Source: CAZVCJ01 sp964625745
Lineage (GTDB): Bacteria > Chloroflexota > Anaerolineae > VGOG01
Direction of reading: 5' to 3'
DNA: 24,473 nt
NCBI GenBank assembly: GCA_964625745.1
Contig: CAZVCJ010000049.1
Location: forward strand, 1-24,473
Numbering within the stretch: the stretch's first letter is position 1; the number at the start of each line of letters is the position of its first letter. Both the position numbers and the translations under genes were made by a program. This document shows positions 1 through 7,394 of this stretch, piece by piece. The notes below the pieces were generated by a model. That model was not told the DNA's origin and searched no databases. It saw only the letters and a program-made list of their open reading frames with translations.

Positions 1-99
1 TGGTTATCTGTTGGCGAACCCGCTGCCAGGCCTCCTTAAGTTGACACTAATGATTGCCTCACACACCATGCGAGGTCTTTTCCCTTTGCCAGAGACGTC

Positions 100-127
100 T
101 TGCAGTTAGCCGAAAGTAGGGTATAAT
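100..127 (+). promoter_or_regulatory. Predicted sigma70-type promoter for the phosphatase gene
   Basis: A TTGCAG -35 box (100-105) and a perfect TATAAT -10 box (122-127) are separated by 16 bp. The expected start of transcription, near 134, leaves only about 7 nt before the ATG at 141, so the mRNA would be almost leaderless. A short AGGA at 133-136 is the only possible ribosome site. No gene is visible between position 1 and this promoter. Confidence 0.6.
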
Positions 128-140
128 ACATCAGGACACT

Positions 141-863
141 ATGGAGATACAAGCAGCCGTTGCTAAAGTGCACAAATACGCCGCCAGCGAAAGTGGCGAC
201 ACTTTGGAAATAATCGAGCGGCCCCACGGCGGGCTCTCCGTGGTGCTGGCCGACGGACAACGCTCGGGCAGGGCGGCCAAAACCATCAGCAACCTGGTGG
301 CTCGCAAGGCCATCTCGCTTCTGGCCGAGGGAGTTCGAGATGGCGCGGCAGCCCGAGCGGCTCACGATTATCTATACGCCAATCGTGGGGGCAAGGTCCT
401 GGCCACTCTAAATATCGTCTCGGTGGATTTAGTTACCAGGACCGTGGTCATCTCGCGGAATAGCCATTGCCCAGTTATCGTCGCTGACCATCGCGGGGCG
501 CGGGCCCTGGATGCGCCCAGTCAGCCAGTGGGCATCTACCCTGGGACCAAACCGGTCATCACCGAGTTGCCCATTGCCTCTCACACCTGGCTGGTCGTTT
601 TCACCGACGGGGTGCTGGCCGCCGGGCAGCGCTACGGGGAGCGGCTGGATGTAATTTGGCTTGTCACCGACTTCCTGGCTGGCGACAAAGGGGATGCCCA
701 GGCTATGGCCGACGCTATCCTGGAACGGGCCGTGGAGTTGGACCGGGGCCGGCCATCGGATGATATAAGCGTTCTGGTGATAGCCATTATGCCCAAGGTA
801 CGAGAGGATAATGTGCGGCGGATGACGGTTAACTTCCCAATTGACAAATTTGGGAAAGAGTGA
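141..863 (+). CDS. SpoIIE/PP2C-type serine phosphatase-like protein
   Basis: This 240-aa protein is probably a cytoplasmic metal-dependent serine/threonine phosphatase of the SpoIIE/RsbU branch of PP2C. Visible signature elements are an ADG metal-binding strand (Asp38-Gly39 in VVLADGQRSG), a second acidic strand FTDGV (Asp156) and the C-terminal DDISVLVI (Asp207-Asp208), all in the usual PP2C order. The length fits a stand-alone catalytic domain; no GAF, PAS or membrane segment precedes it. In the family such enzymes dephosphorylate anti-anti-sigma proteins in partner-switching pathways. No STAS or anti-sigma partner is present here, so the substrate is unknown. The start is the first ATG after a good promoter. 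Its 3' end carries the promoter of the next gene. Confidence 0.8.
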   Translation: MEIQAAVAKVHKYAASESGDTLEIIERPHGGLSVVLADGQRSGRAAKTISNLVARKAISLLAEGVRDGAAARAAHDYLYANRGGKVLATLNIVSVDLVTRTVVISRNSHCPVIVADHRGARALDAPSQPVGIYPGTKPVITELPIASHTWLVVFTDGVLAAGQRYGERLDVIWLVTDFLAGDKGDAQAMADAILERAVELDRGRPSDDISVLVIAIMPKVREDNVRRMTVNFPIDKFGKE

Positions 864-869
864 CATAAT
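841..869 (+). promoter_or_regulatory. Predicted sigma70-type promoter for the pentapeptide-repeat gene
   Basis: A perfect TTGACA (841-846), a 17-bp spacer and CATAAT (864-869, five of six consensus positions) overlap the last codons of the phosphatase gene. Transcription would start near 876, about 57 nt before the ATG at 933. The leader contains a short inverted repeat, ACCTGA (887-892) and TCAGGT (908-913). Confidence 0.6.
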
Positions 870-932
870 TAGGCCACCAGGGAAAAACCTGATTTCTGTA
901 CGAAAAGTCAGGTGCGAAGAAAAGAGATAAAC

Positions 933-3653
933 ATGGAAAAAGAAACTGTACTAAAGCGAATTGCGGACGAGGGCGGCCCGGAGAGCCTGGACATATCGGG
1001 CCAGGACCTGGCAGGGATTGACCTCAGCGGGCTTGATCTGCATGGTGTCATCCTGGCCAGGGCCGATCTTCGGAAAACCGACCTGCGGAGGGCGAATCTG
1101 CGGGGGGCCAACCTCTCCAGGGCTGTTCTGCAAGGAACTGATCTTCGCTGGGCTGATCTTACCCACGCGGACCTGCGCTGGGCAGACGTGAGGAATGCCA
1201 ACCTGCAAGGGGCGAAGCTCGACGGCGCCAGAATGGAGGGCGCTGACCTGGCAGGGACGGGGCTCATGGTAACGGAGTTGACCGAGGGAGCGAGGGGAGA
1301 GGAGCCACCTCTCATTTCTCCTCAGCGGAGGGCGGGAGTATTGACCACCCTGGCTGTCGTGATATTTGCCCTGGCTCTGGCAGACCTGGTTTGCGTCTGG
1401 GGATGGCTCTACAAAGCCGCCTACTTCGACGAGTTCGGCCTCTCGTGGGGCTTCAATCTCAACCTGCTATCTCTGGATTACCTCCTTGGAGGCGGGCAGG
1501 TGCTCGGGATTAGCCTGGGATTTCTGTTGCCATTACTCGTGCTTGTCCTGTATGTTCTTTTGATGATGGGCATCATCGCCTTCATATTCCTGGTGTTTGC
1601 CTATCTGAGCAACCGCGTCGCCTCGAAATCAGGGGCCTCTTGGATTCGCCGAGGCATCATAGCGATATTGCTTTTGGCCTGCCTGGCCGGTTTAGCCCTG
1701 ATCTTCCCCAGCCTCATTTCCTTTGGTGGCTGGCTTATCAGGGAGGTGATCCCTGCAAGGGAAGGTTTTAGAGTCCTCAAACAATTCCTCTTTGATTCCT
1801 CTATCATCAAGAAAACGCTCTTTGTCGCTTTCCTGGCGGTTTTTCTGCCTCCCTTATGGGTTCTCTACCGGCTTCTCTGCCAGGGGTTGCAGAAGGTGGG
1901 GTCCCCGTTTCCCTGGCTGGGAGACGTGCTGGCTTTCCTGAAGAGGGCTAGGGCTTTCGGCCAATTCCAACCCCTGACGCCCTGGGAACGGCGTTTGGGT
2001 ATGCTGGCAGCGCTCGTTATTCTCATCGCCATTCCCACCTTTCTGACTCAGGCTGGGGGGCTACGTGCCCAGGAGGACATGTGTGACGGAGGCTCTCTTA
2101 CTCCAATCAGCCTCTACGAGAAGGGGTTGCTGGAAACCACCTCGCTACAGACAGAGAAAGCAGAGGAGCAGTTCTGCTTGCGGCTTCTGCTGGCTAGAGA
2201 TGGCAATTACTACGTGTTCTATCCTCACCAGACCCACGATGTCGAGGGGAGGTGGAAACCCAGTGTGTATGAAATCCCCGCCGACCAGGTAGATCTCATC
2301 AAGCCAGGAGAGAGGGCGGGTTGTTTGACGTGTCTTGATGATGCCCCCCTCGAAGGGGAGCCGCATATAATCATCTCCGTGGCGGCTATCAGTACGCCGA
2401 CGCCGACTGAGATACCGACTGGGACGCCTACCGCCACGCCCATGCCTGAGACGCCAACTGTTACGCCCATGCCTGAGACGCCAACTGTTACGCCCATGTC
2501 TGAGACGCCAACTGCTACACCCATGCCAGCGCCACCCACCGCTACGTTCACGCCTGAGGCGGCCATCGCCACGGCCACCCCTGTGCCGCCGACGAACACA
2601 CCGCCGCCAACCTCAACGCCTCCCCCACCACCGACGGCAACGAACACGCCGCCCGCAGGGCCTACGCCGCCGGAGCCGGGGTGCAAGGACCAGTATGAAC
2701 CTGACGACATCGTGGGACAGCAAAAAGCTATGGCCTTGGGCGAGACCCAGATCCACAGCTTCTGTCCTGAGGGCGATCTCGACCTGGTGTGGTTCCCGGT
2801 CAAAAAGGAGCGGTGGTACCAGGTCTATACCCACGATCTGGCCTCGGGCGTGGATACGATGATCTCTGTCGGACTAGAGCCGACAATCGCCCGCTACTGT
2901 AATCCCCCCAACTGTGCCAACGACGATGTCACGCCGGGGAACCTGGCCTCGGACATACTCTTCCAGGCCGACGTTGACGGCATTGCCCTGGTGCCCATTG
3001 ACAATCGCTACCAGCATGGCCCTGACAAGACGTACCAGATTACCGTCAAGGAAATCGTGCCCACGCCCACCACCACGCCCACTGTCACCCAGACGCCGAC
3101 CGTTACCCCGACGCCAACGCCCACGCTGACACCCACTCCCACGCCTACCATCACCACCACGCCGTCGCTCACTCCGGGTTACGATCTCTATGAATCCAAC
3201 AATTCCTTCTCGACTGCCCATCCGATAGAATCCGCTGTGACGTACTCCGCCTATATTAACCCGACGGAGGACGTGGACTGTTTCAAGTTCAATATCCAGA
3301 ACTTGAATCCTATCGCGGTGAAGCTAACGATTGATAACCCCGACAGTGTCCGCTGTTCCATTGCTCTATACTTCTACGACGACGACGAGGATGAGTGGAA
3401 TGTCCTGAGCACGGCAGGGAACACGGCGGGCCAGGTGTCTGTTACCATTATCCACGCCCCTGAGCAAACGGGGAAGTATGGCGTGAGGGTGACCGGCATT
3501 CCAAGTTACTTCGACCCTAGCAAGGCCTACCAATTACGGGTTGATTTCGATAGAGTTCCGACGGCCACTCCCCCGCCTACTTCGACGCCGACGAGCACTT
3601 CTACTCCGACTGACACGCCTACGCCTACCCCTACGCCGACAGTGATAGGGTGA
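933..3653 (+). CDS. Pentapeptide-repeat multi-pass membrane protein with two extracellular PPC-like domains
   Basis: The start chosen is ATG 933, with an AAGAGA-type ribosome site 5 nt upstream, rather than the in-frame GTG at 912; this gives 906 aa. Residues about 18-112 are pentapeptide repeats of the A(D/N)LxxA type (ADLRKTDLRRANLRGANL), a right-handed beta-helix. Then come about five hydrophobic segments (near 133-158, 190-225, 245-275, 300-325 and 370-390), followed by a soluble region with several Cys. A long Thr-Pro linker leads to two domains resembling bacterial pre-peptidase C-terminal (PPC) domains. They begin DQYEPDD and YDLYESNNSF, are separated by a second Thr-Pro linker, and a final Thr-Pro tail follows. 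The order suggests a cytoplasmic beta-helix, a membrane core and an exported adhesive or sensory part. No catalytic motif is recognised and the function is unknown. Confidence 0.8.
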   Translation: MEKETVLKRIADEGGPESLDISGQDLAGIDLSGLDLHGVILARADLRKTDLRRANLRGANLSRAVLQGTDLRWADLTHADLRWADVRNANLQGAKLDGARMEGADLAGTGLMVTELTEGARGEEPPLISPQRRAGVLTTLAVVIFALALADLVCVWGWLYKAAYFDEFGLSWGFNLNLLSLDYLLGGGQVLGISLGFLLPLLVLVLYVLLMMGIIAFIFLVFAYLSNRVASKSGASWIRRGIIAILLLACLAGLALIFPSLISFGGWLIREVIPAREGFRVLKQFLFDSSIIKKTLFVAFLAVFLPPLWVLYRLLCQGLQKVGSPFPWLGDVLAFLKRARAFGQFQPLTPWERRLGMLAALVILIAIPTFLTQAGGLRAQEDMCDGGSLTPISLYEKGLLETTSLQTEKAEEQFCLRLLLARDGNYYVFYPHQTHDVEGRWKPSVYEIPADQVDLIKPGERAGCLTCLDDAPLEGEPHIIISVAAISTPTPTEIPTGTPTATPMPETPTVTPMPETPTVTPMSETPTATPMPAPPTATFTPEAAIATATPVPPTNTPPPTSTPPPPPTATNTPPAGPTPPEPGCKDQYEPDDIVGQQKAMALGETQIHSFCPEGDLDLVWFPVKKERWYQVYTHDLASGVDTMISVGLEPTIARYCNPPNCANDDVTPGNLASDILFQADVDGIALVPIDNRYQHGPDKTYQITVKEIVPTPTTTPTVTQTPTVTPTPTPTLTPTPTPTITTTPSLTPGYDLYESNNSFSTAHPIESAVTYSAYINPTEDVDCFKFNIQNLNPIAVKLTIDNPDSVRCSIALYFYDDDEDEWNVLSTAGNTAGQVSVTIIHAPEQTGKYGVRVTGIPSYFDPSKAYQLRVDFDRVPTATPPPTSTPTSTSTPTDTPTPTPTPTVIG
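2436..2516 (+). repeat. Three tandem 27-bp units coding for TPMPETPTV
   Basis: Three consecutive in-frame 27-bp units (2436-2462, 2463-2489, 2490-2516) lie in the first Thr-Pro linker. The first two are identical and the third has two changes, pointing to recent slippage or unequal recombination. Each encodes nine residues, so copy-number change would lengthen the linker without a frameshift. Confidence 0.9.
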
Positions 3654-3757
3654 ATTGTCTTGCTGGCAGGTTTCCGCTATGGGAGGTAAGGGGGGAAATC
3701 GTCTTACTGAGAATCTCCGGTTCAAACGGCAAAAAGCAGAGAGGGGGAGCAGAGAAA

Positions 3758-4861
3758 GTGGGACGCAACTTCTCGAAACTGGTATTGGCTTTGGTGATCC
3801 TGGCGACCGTCTTTCTCGCGTCGGAGGGGCGCGTAGCTACAGACCCGGCAGTGACAACAGCAGGCAGAGTGTACGCCTCGCTCGATTGTGCTGTTGGGTG
3901 GTGGGAGCAGGGTGGCGACACAGAGGGGCTCGCCATCTACGCCCTGGCGAGCCATCCAGGGAGCCCTAACGTCTATGCGGGAGTTTGGGGGGAAGGGGTC
4001 TATCGCGCGATCAGCGGCGCGAATTCCTGGTATCAGACCCCTTTAGGGTCTCCCACTGATATCGCTTCCCTGGCCATTGATCCCACCAGCCCTGCTGTCG
4101 TCTACGCGGGGACAAAGGGGGGGGGCATCAAAAGGAGTTACAACGGCGGTGACAATTGGGGGACAGCAACGGGCCTGGAGGACCAGGATGTTTGGTCCCT
4201 GGCCGTCACCGCCACAGTCACTTCCATTTATGCCTACGCCGGTACTGCGGGGGAAATCTACACCAGCACCAACGGGATAGACTGGGACCTCGCTGGAGGC
4301 ACTGAGATTGGCACGGATAATTTCTACGCCCTGGTCGTTGATCCTCAGGACAGCAGAGCCGCTTACGTGGGCACGAAGGAAAAGGGGGTCTATCGGACGA
4401 CCGATGGTGGTGTCGGCTGGACACCGAGCGGCCTGTCCTCAATGACTATTCGAGCCCTGACCCTCCATCCCGACGACAGCGAGATCATCTATGCTGGTAC
4501 GCTATCCCATGGGATCTTCAAGAGCACCGATGGCGGAGCCTCGTGGCCTGTAAACGGGTTGACGGGGAAGGCTGTCTTGGCTATCGCCATCAACCCTCGC
4601 AATCCTGAGTTTGTATATGCAGGAACATACGGGGGGGGTGTTTGGGTAAGTTACAATGGCGGCGATAGTTGGTATCCAATGTCCGAGCCGACAGGTCGTG
4701 CCAACCTTGTTTTTTCCCTGGCCCTTTTTACCCCCGAGGAAGAGGACGATTGCCAGGTGCTCTATGCTGGCACCACCGATGGGGTGTGGGCTCGTGCCGT
4801 CATGCCGGTTTGCGTCTCTTACTTACCCCTCGTCTATAAAGGGTACCTGGCGGGGCAATAG
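3758..4861 (+). CDS. Secreted Asp-box (BNR/sortilin-like) beta-propeller protein
   Basis: The frame is open from a GTG at 3650 that overlaps the previous stop. GTG 3758 is the better start: a purine-rich GAGGGGGAG ribosome site (3741-3749) precedes it, and the product then begins with a signal peptide or membrane anchor (MGRNFSKLVLALVILATVFLA). The 367-aa product carries six repeats of about 45-50 residues, each with a strand such as VYAGT followed by an Asp-box-like turn: SYNGGDNW, STNGIDW, TTDGGVGW, STDGGASW, SYNGGDSW and one degenerate copy. This is the pattern of Asp-box/VPS10-type propellers. The C-terminus ends YLPLVYKGYLAGQ. No sialidase catalytic residues are apparent, so a binding or structural role outside the cell is more likely than an enzyme. 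It follows the membrane PPC protein on the same strand. Confidence 0.8.
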   Translation: MGRNFSKLVLALVILATVFLASEGRVATDPAVTTAGRVYASLDCAVGWWEQGGDTEGLAIYALASHPGSPNVYAGVWGEGVYRAISGANSWYQTPLGSPTDIASLAIDPTSPAVVYAGTKGGGIKRSYNGGDNWGTATGLEDQDVWSLAVTATVTSIYAYAGTAGEIYTSTNGIDWDLAGGTEIGTDNFYALVVDPQDSRAAYVGTKEKGVYRTTDGGVGWTPSGLSSMTIRALTLHPDDSEIIYAGTLSHGIFKSTDGGASWPVNGLTGKAVLAIAINPRNPEFVYAGTYGGGVWVSYNGGDSWYPMSEPTGRANLVFSLALFTPEEEDDCQVLYAGTTDGVWARAVMPVCVSYLPLVYKGYLAGQ

Positions 4862-4876
4862 GCCCAAAGGTAGCCG

Positions 4877-5227
4877 ATGCGCATTGCTGTGGTAGGCCCT
4901 TGTGCCTCAGGAAAGACAGCTCTGGCCGAGCGCCTTCGAAAACTGGGGTACGAGGCTCGCGAGTGCACTCAGGAACACTCCTACGTGCCGACCATGTGGC
5001 AGAAGATCTCCAGGCCCGATGTCCTCATCTATCTGGACGCCAGCCTCTCCTCTATTGCCGCGCGACGCTCTGCTGACTGGAGCGAGGAGTACCTGGCCAA
5101 ACTGAACCGTCGCCTCTCCCACGCCCGCCAGCACTGCGATCTCTACGTTCAAACCGACGGGTTGAGCGAAGAGGAAGTTCTGGAAAGGGCGCTTGGTTTC
5201 TTGAGAAGGTATTTCCCCTCCCTGTGA
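4877..5227 (+). CDS. Small P-loop NTPase/kinase-like protein
   Basis: This 116-aa protein starts 15 nt after the previous stop with an AAAGG ribosome site (4866-4870). It opens with MRIAVVGPCASGKTAL, a Walker A motif (GPCASGKT, residues 7-14) on the first beta strand. A strand PDVLIYLDAS follows, resembling the region of small nucleoside or adenylate-type kinases that leads to the LID arginines, and then the Arg-rich stretch AARRSADW. It is short compared with nucleotide kinases (usually 180 or more residues), so it is a minimal P-loop protein of unknown substrate. Its stop codon lies within a GC-rich hairpin, so a repeat insertion may have trimmed or altered the C-terminus. Confidence 0.7.
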   Translation: MRIAVVGPCASGKTALAERLRKLGYEARECTQEHSYVPTMWQKISRPDVLIYLDASLSSIAARRSADWSEEYLAKLNRRLSHARQHCDLYVQTDGLSEEEVLERALGFLRRYFPSL

Positions 5228-5235
5228 GGGAGGGG
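5215..5235. repeat. GC-rich hairpin spanning the stop codon of the P-loop gene
   Basis: CCCCTCCCT (5215-5223) and AGGGAGGGG (5227-5235) form a perfect 9-bp inverted repeat around a 3-nt loop. The TGA stop (5225-5227) begins in the loop. There is no following T-run, so this looks more like the edge of a dispersed GC-rich repeat than a simple terminator. Confidence 0.75.
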
Positions 5236-5264
5236 CCAGGGGAGGGTGGGCACTCCGCAAAGAA

Positions 5265-5326
5265 CCCCCCCCCTCCCAACCCCTTCGACTGGGCTCAGGG
5301 CAGGCTCCCCCTGCGAGAGGGAGGAG
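5265..5326. repeat. Dispersed GC-rich palindromic repeat with a TTCGAC-GGCTCAGGG core
   Basis: After a C-run, the segment holds CCCTTCGACTGGGCTCAGGG (from 5281) and then CTCCC...GGGAG arms. A near-identical core occurs in the opposite orientation at 24306-24326, so this is a dispersed repeat. It fills the space between the P-loop gene and the Mth938-like gene and is open in the latter's frame. That is why an upstream GTG (5224) should not be taken as its start. Confidence 0.7.
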
Positions 5327-5340
5327 TCAGGTGCAACACC

Positions 5341-5685
5341 GTGAACATTGAGGACTACCGCTTTGGCCGCATCGTGATTGATGGCAGACCCTACACGTCC
5401 GACGTCATCGTCTTCCCCGATCGCGTCAAGGACGGCTGGTGGCGAAACGAGGGCCACGAGCTATGTCTGGCTGATCTGGAGGAGGTCGTTCAAGAGAAAC
5501 CGGAAGTGCTGGTGGTGGGCACTGGCAAATCGGGCTTGATGAGGGTGTTGCCGAAAACGGAGGAGTATCTGGAGCAGCAGGGCATCAAGCTGAAGGTCGA
5601 GAGGACAGCCCAGGCCTGTCAAACCTTCAATCGGCTCTGTGGCTCTGGTGAGAAAGTTGTAGCTGCCCTTCATTTGACTTGTTGA
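5341..5685 (+). CDS. Mth938-like (DUF498/NDUFAF3-type) domain protein
   Basis: Starting at GTG 5341 the product is 114 aa: VNIEDYRFGRIVIDG, then VIVFPDRV, then the family core EVLVVGTGKSGLMRVLP, an amphipathic helix, and ACQTFNRLCGSGEKVVAALHLTC. This fits the Mth938/DUF498 alpha-beta fold, whose members are usually about 110-130 residues with an unsettled biochemical role; the human relative NDUFAF3 helps respiratory complex I assembly. The conserved domain begins at this GTG, and everything upstream in frame is repeat-derived sequence. The ribosome site is weak: AGG at 5329-5331 is 9 nt away and GGAGG at 5320-5324 is too far. The product contains several Cys, including the C-terminal one. 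Confidence 0.8.
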   Translation: MNIEDYRFGRIVIDGRPYTSDVIVFPDRVKDGWWRNEGHELCLADLEEVVQEKPEVLVVGTGKSGLMRVLPKTEEYLEQQGIKLKVERTAQACQTFNRLCGSGEKVVAALHLTC

Positions 5686-5739
5686 GGCTGATTGGACCTC
5701 CGAGGTTTCGACAACCTGGTTGCAGCGAGAGGCTAGCGC

Positions 5740-5823
5740 CGGTTGAGTAGGAGCGGAATCGAAACCAAGCGGGTTGTGTCCGGAGACCCGCTTGCTGGTC
5801 TCGATACGCTGCGCACTCGACCG
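5740..5823. repeat. 84-bp nested palindromic intergenic element
   Basis: Two 27-nt arms (5740-5766 and 5797-5823) are imperfect reverse complements: CGGTTGAGTAG...ATCGAAACC against GGTCTCGAT...ACTCGACCG. Inside them sits a second, perfect 9-bp stem, CAAGCGGGT (5766-5774) and ACCCGCTTG (5786-5794). The outer words match my recollection of a GGTTGAGTAG...TATCGAAACC repeat seen in many actinobacterial and related genomes, which I could not verify here. It occupies most of the gap between the Mth938-like gene and the secD promoter and has no U-tract. Confidence 0.75.
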
Positions 5824-5848
5824 ACGCTCGCTGGCCTCTTGGAGTTAT

Positions 5849-5877
5849 TTGACAGATGGGGGACGATGAGGTATAAT
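5849..5877 (+). promoter_or_regulatory. Perfect consensus sigma70 promoter for secD-secF
   Basis: TTGACA (5849-5854), a 17-bp spacer and TATAAT (5872-5877) match the consensus at every position. Transcription would start near 5884, giving a leader of about 47 nt with the ribosome site AAGGGAGGAG (5913-5922) ahead of the TTG start at 5931. Confidence 0.8.
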
Positions 5878-5930
5878 CTGTTTCGTTTGCTACCACAGCT
5901 TGAGTTCGTCACAAGGGAGGAGATTCAGAT

Positions 5931-7385
5931 TTGAGAGACAGGAATGTTGGTCTATTGATGGGGGTTATCATCCTGGCCGTAGCGGCCATCTGGGTGGCTT
6001 TGCCGACTAACCCCGGCCTCCACATTCACCTGGGCCCTATCAACTTCGATAGGAACATCAGGGTGCACCAGGGGCTGGACTTGCAGGGAGGCTTGCAGGT
6101 GCTTCTGGAGGCGGATCTGCCGGAGGGCCAGGAGATTGAGGCTGGCGCTATGGATGCGGCCAAAGTCATCGTCGGGAACCGCGTGGATGCCCTGGGCGTG
6201 ACTGAGCCTCTAGTTCAGTCGCAGGGAGAACGGCGGATCATCGTTGAGCTGCCGGGGGTGAAGGATCCTGAGTTAGCTATCGCTACCATCCGTGAGACAG
6301 GACTCCTGGAGTTTGTTAACGCGGGCAGCACGTTCTTGTCGCCAGGCACGGTGGTCAGAACTGACTTTGGTGGCTCGGTGGCTCCGACGGAGGAAATGAC
6401 TCCAACGCCGGAGATCACGGAGACGGCGACTGTAACCCCTACCGTGCCAGCCGCCCCCACCCCAACGCCGGCCCCTGAGTTGGTCTTCCCCACCGTGCTC
6501 ACCGGACGGGATCTAAGCAGCGGGGGGCTCAGCATCGGGCGTAAACAAACCACCGGGGAGCTCTACATCGCCTTTGAGCTGACCAGCGAAGCTGCGCCTA
6601 AGTTCGCCGATTTCACGAGTAAGAATGTGGACAAGTATCTGGCCATCGCCCTGGATAAGGAAATCATTTCCTGTCCTGTCATCAAGAGCGCCATCACCGA
6701 GGGCAAGGGAGTGATCGAGGGCAGGTTCACGTTGGAAGAGGCCCGCAGCCTGCTCGTTCAGCTCCAGTACGGTGCTCTCCCAGTTCCCCTGAGGGTAGAA
6801 ACGACTCGCACCGTCGGCCCTACCCTGGGCCAGGACTCAGTGCAGAAGAGTGTCACCGCCGGGGCCATTGGGCTGAGTGCTGTCTTTCTCTTCATGCTCA
6901 TCTATTATCGGTTCCCTGGCTTGCTGGCCGACCTGGCTCTGGCCATTTATGCCCTTCTCAACTTTGCTATCTACAAGTTTGGCCTGCCGCCGCTCTTTAA
7001 TTACGTCACCTTGACTCTGCCCGGTATCGCTGGCTTCCTGCTCTCAACGGGCATGGCCGTAGATGCCAACATCCTCATCTTCGAGCGGATGAAAGAGGAG
7101 TTGCGGGCCGGGCGTAGTCTGGGAGCAGCTATCGAGGCTGGCTTCAGCCGCGCCTGGACCTCCATCCGCGACTCGAATATCTCCACCATCATCACTTGTG
7201 CTATTCTGTTCTACTTCGGTTCTACCTTTGGAGCCAGCATGGTCAAGGGTTTTGCTCTTACCTTGATCATCGGTGTGACGATCAGCATGTTCACCGCCGT
7301 CACCGTCACCCGCACTTTCGTCCGCTTTGCCTTCGATGCCTTCGGCGACAGACTGCGGGACAAAAAATGGCTTCTGGGAGTTTAG
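5931..7385 (+). CDS. secD: Protein translocase subunit SecD
   Basis: This 484-aa subunit works with SecF at the SecYEG channel, using the proton gradient to pull exported proteins out of the membrane. It starts at TTG, fixed by a strong AAGGGAGGAG ribosome site 8 nt upstream. The layout is canonical: one N-terminal membrane helix (about 8-25), the family motif HQGLDLQGGLQVLLE (46-60), a large extracytoplasmic P1 region, and five C-terminal helices (about 305-470) containing STGMAVDANILIFERMKEE with the key acidic residue. The oddity is a Thr/Pro/Glu-rich linker at about residues 151-183 (TPTPEITETATVTPTVPAAP) inserted between P1 subdomains and resembling the extracellular linkers elsewhere in this window. 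secF follows after 9 nt. Confidence 0.97.
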   Translation: MRDRNVGLLMGVIILAVAAIWVALPTNPGLHIHLGPINFDRNIRVHQGLDLQGGLQVLLEADLPEGQEIEAGAMDAAKVIVGNRVDALGVTEPLVQSQGERRIIVELPGVKDPELAIATIRETGLLEFVNAGSTFLSPGTVVRTDFGGSVAPTEEMTPTPEITETATVTPTVPAAPTPTPAPELVFPTVLTGRDLSSGGLSIGRKQTTGELYIAFELTSEAAPKFADFTSKNVDKYLAIALDKEIISCPVIKSAITEGKGVIEGRFTLEEARSLLVQLQYGALPVPLRVETTRTVGPTLGQDSVQKSVTAGAIGLSAVFLFMLIYYRFPGLLADLALAIYALLNFAIYKFGLPPLFNYVTLTLPGIAGFLLSTGMAVDANILIFERMKEELRAGRSLGAAIEAGFSRAWTSIRDSNISTIITCAILFYFGSTFGASMVKGFALTLIIGVTISMFTAVTVTRTFVRFAFDAFGDRLRDKKWLLGV

Positions 7386-7394
7386 GAGATAACT

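Noticed and set aside
41..69. TTGACA at 41-46 as a promoter
   Set aside because: At the proper spacing the -10 position reads CACCAT, which is a poor match, and a better promoter lies at 100-127.
2225..2803. Minus-strand frame with regular GVAVGVSGMGVTVGV repeats
   Set aside because: This is the antisense of the Thr-Pro linker and its 27-bp tandem repeats, not a structural protein gene.
3650..3757. GTG 3650 as the start of the Asp-box protein
   Set aside because: It would put 36 extra residues before a good signal peptide, while GTG 3758 has a strong ribosome site just upstream.
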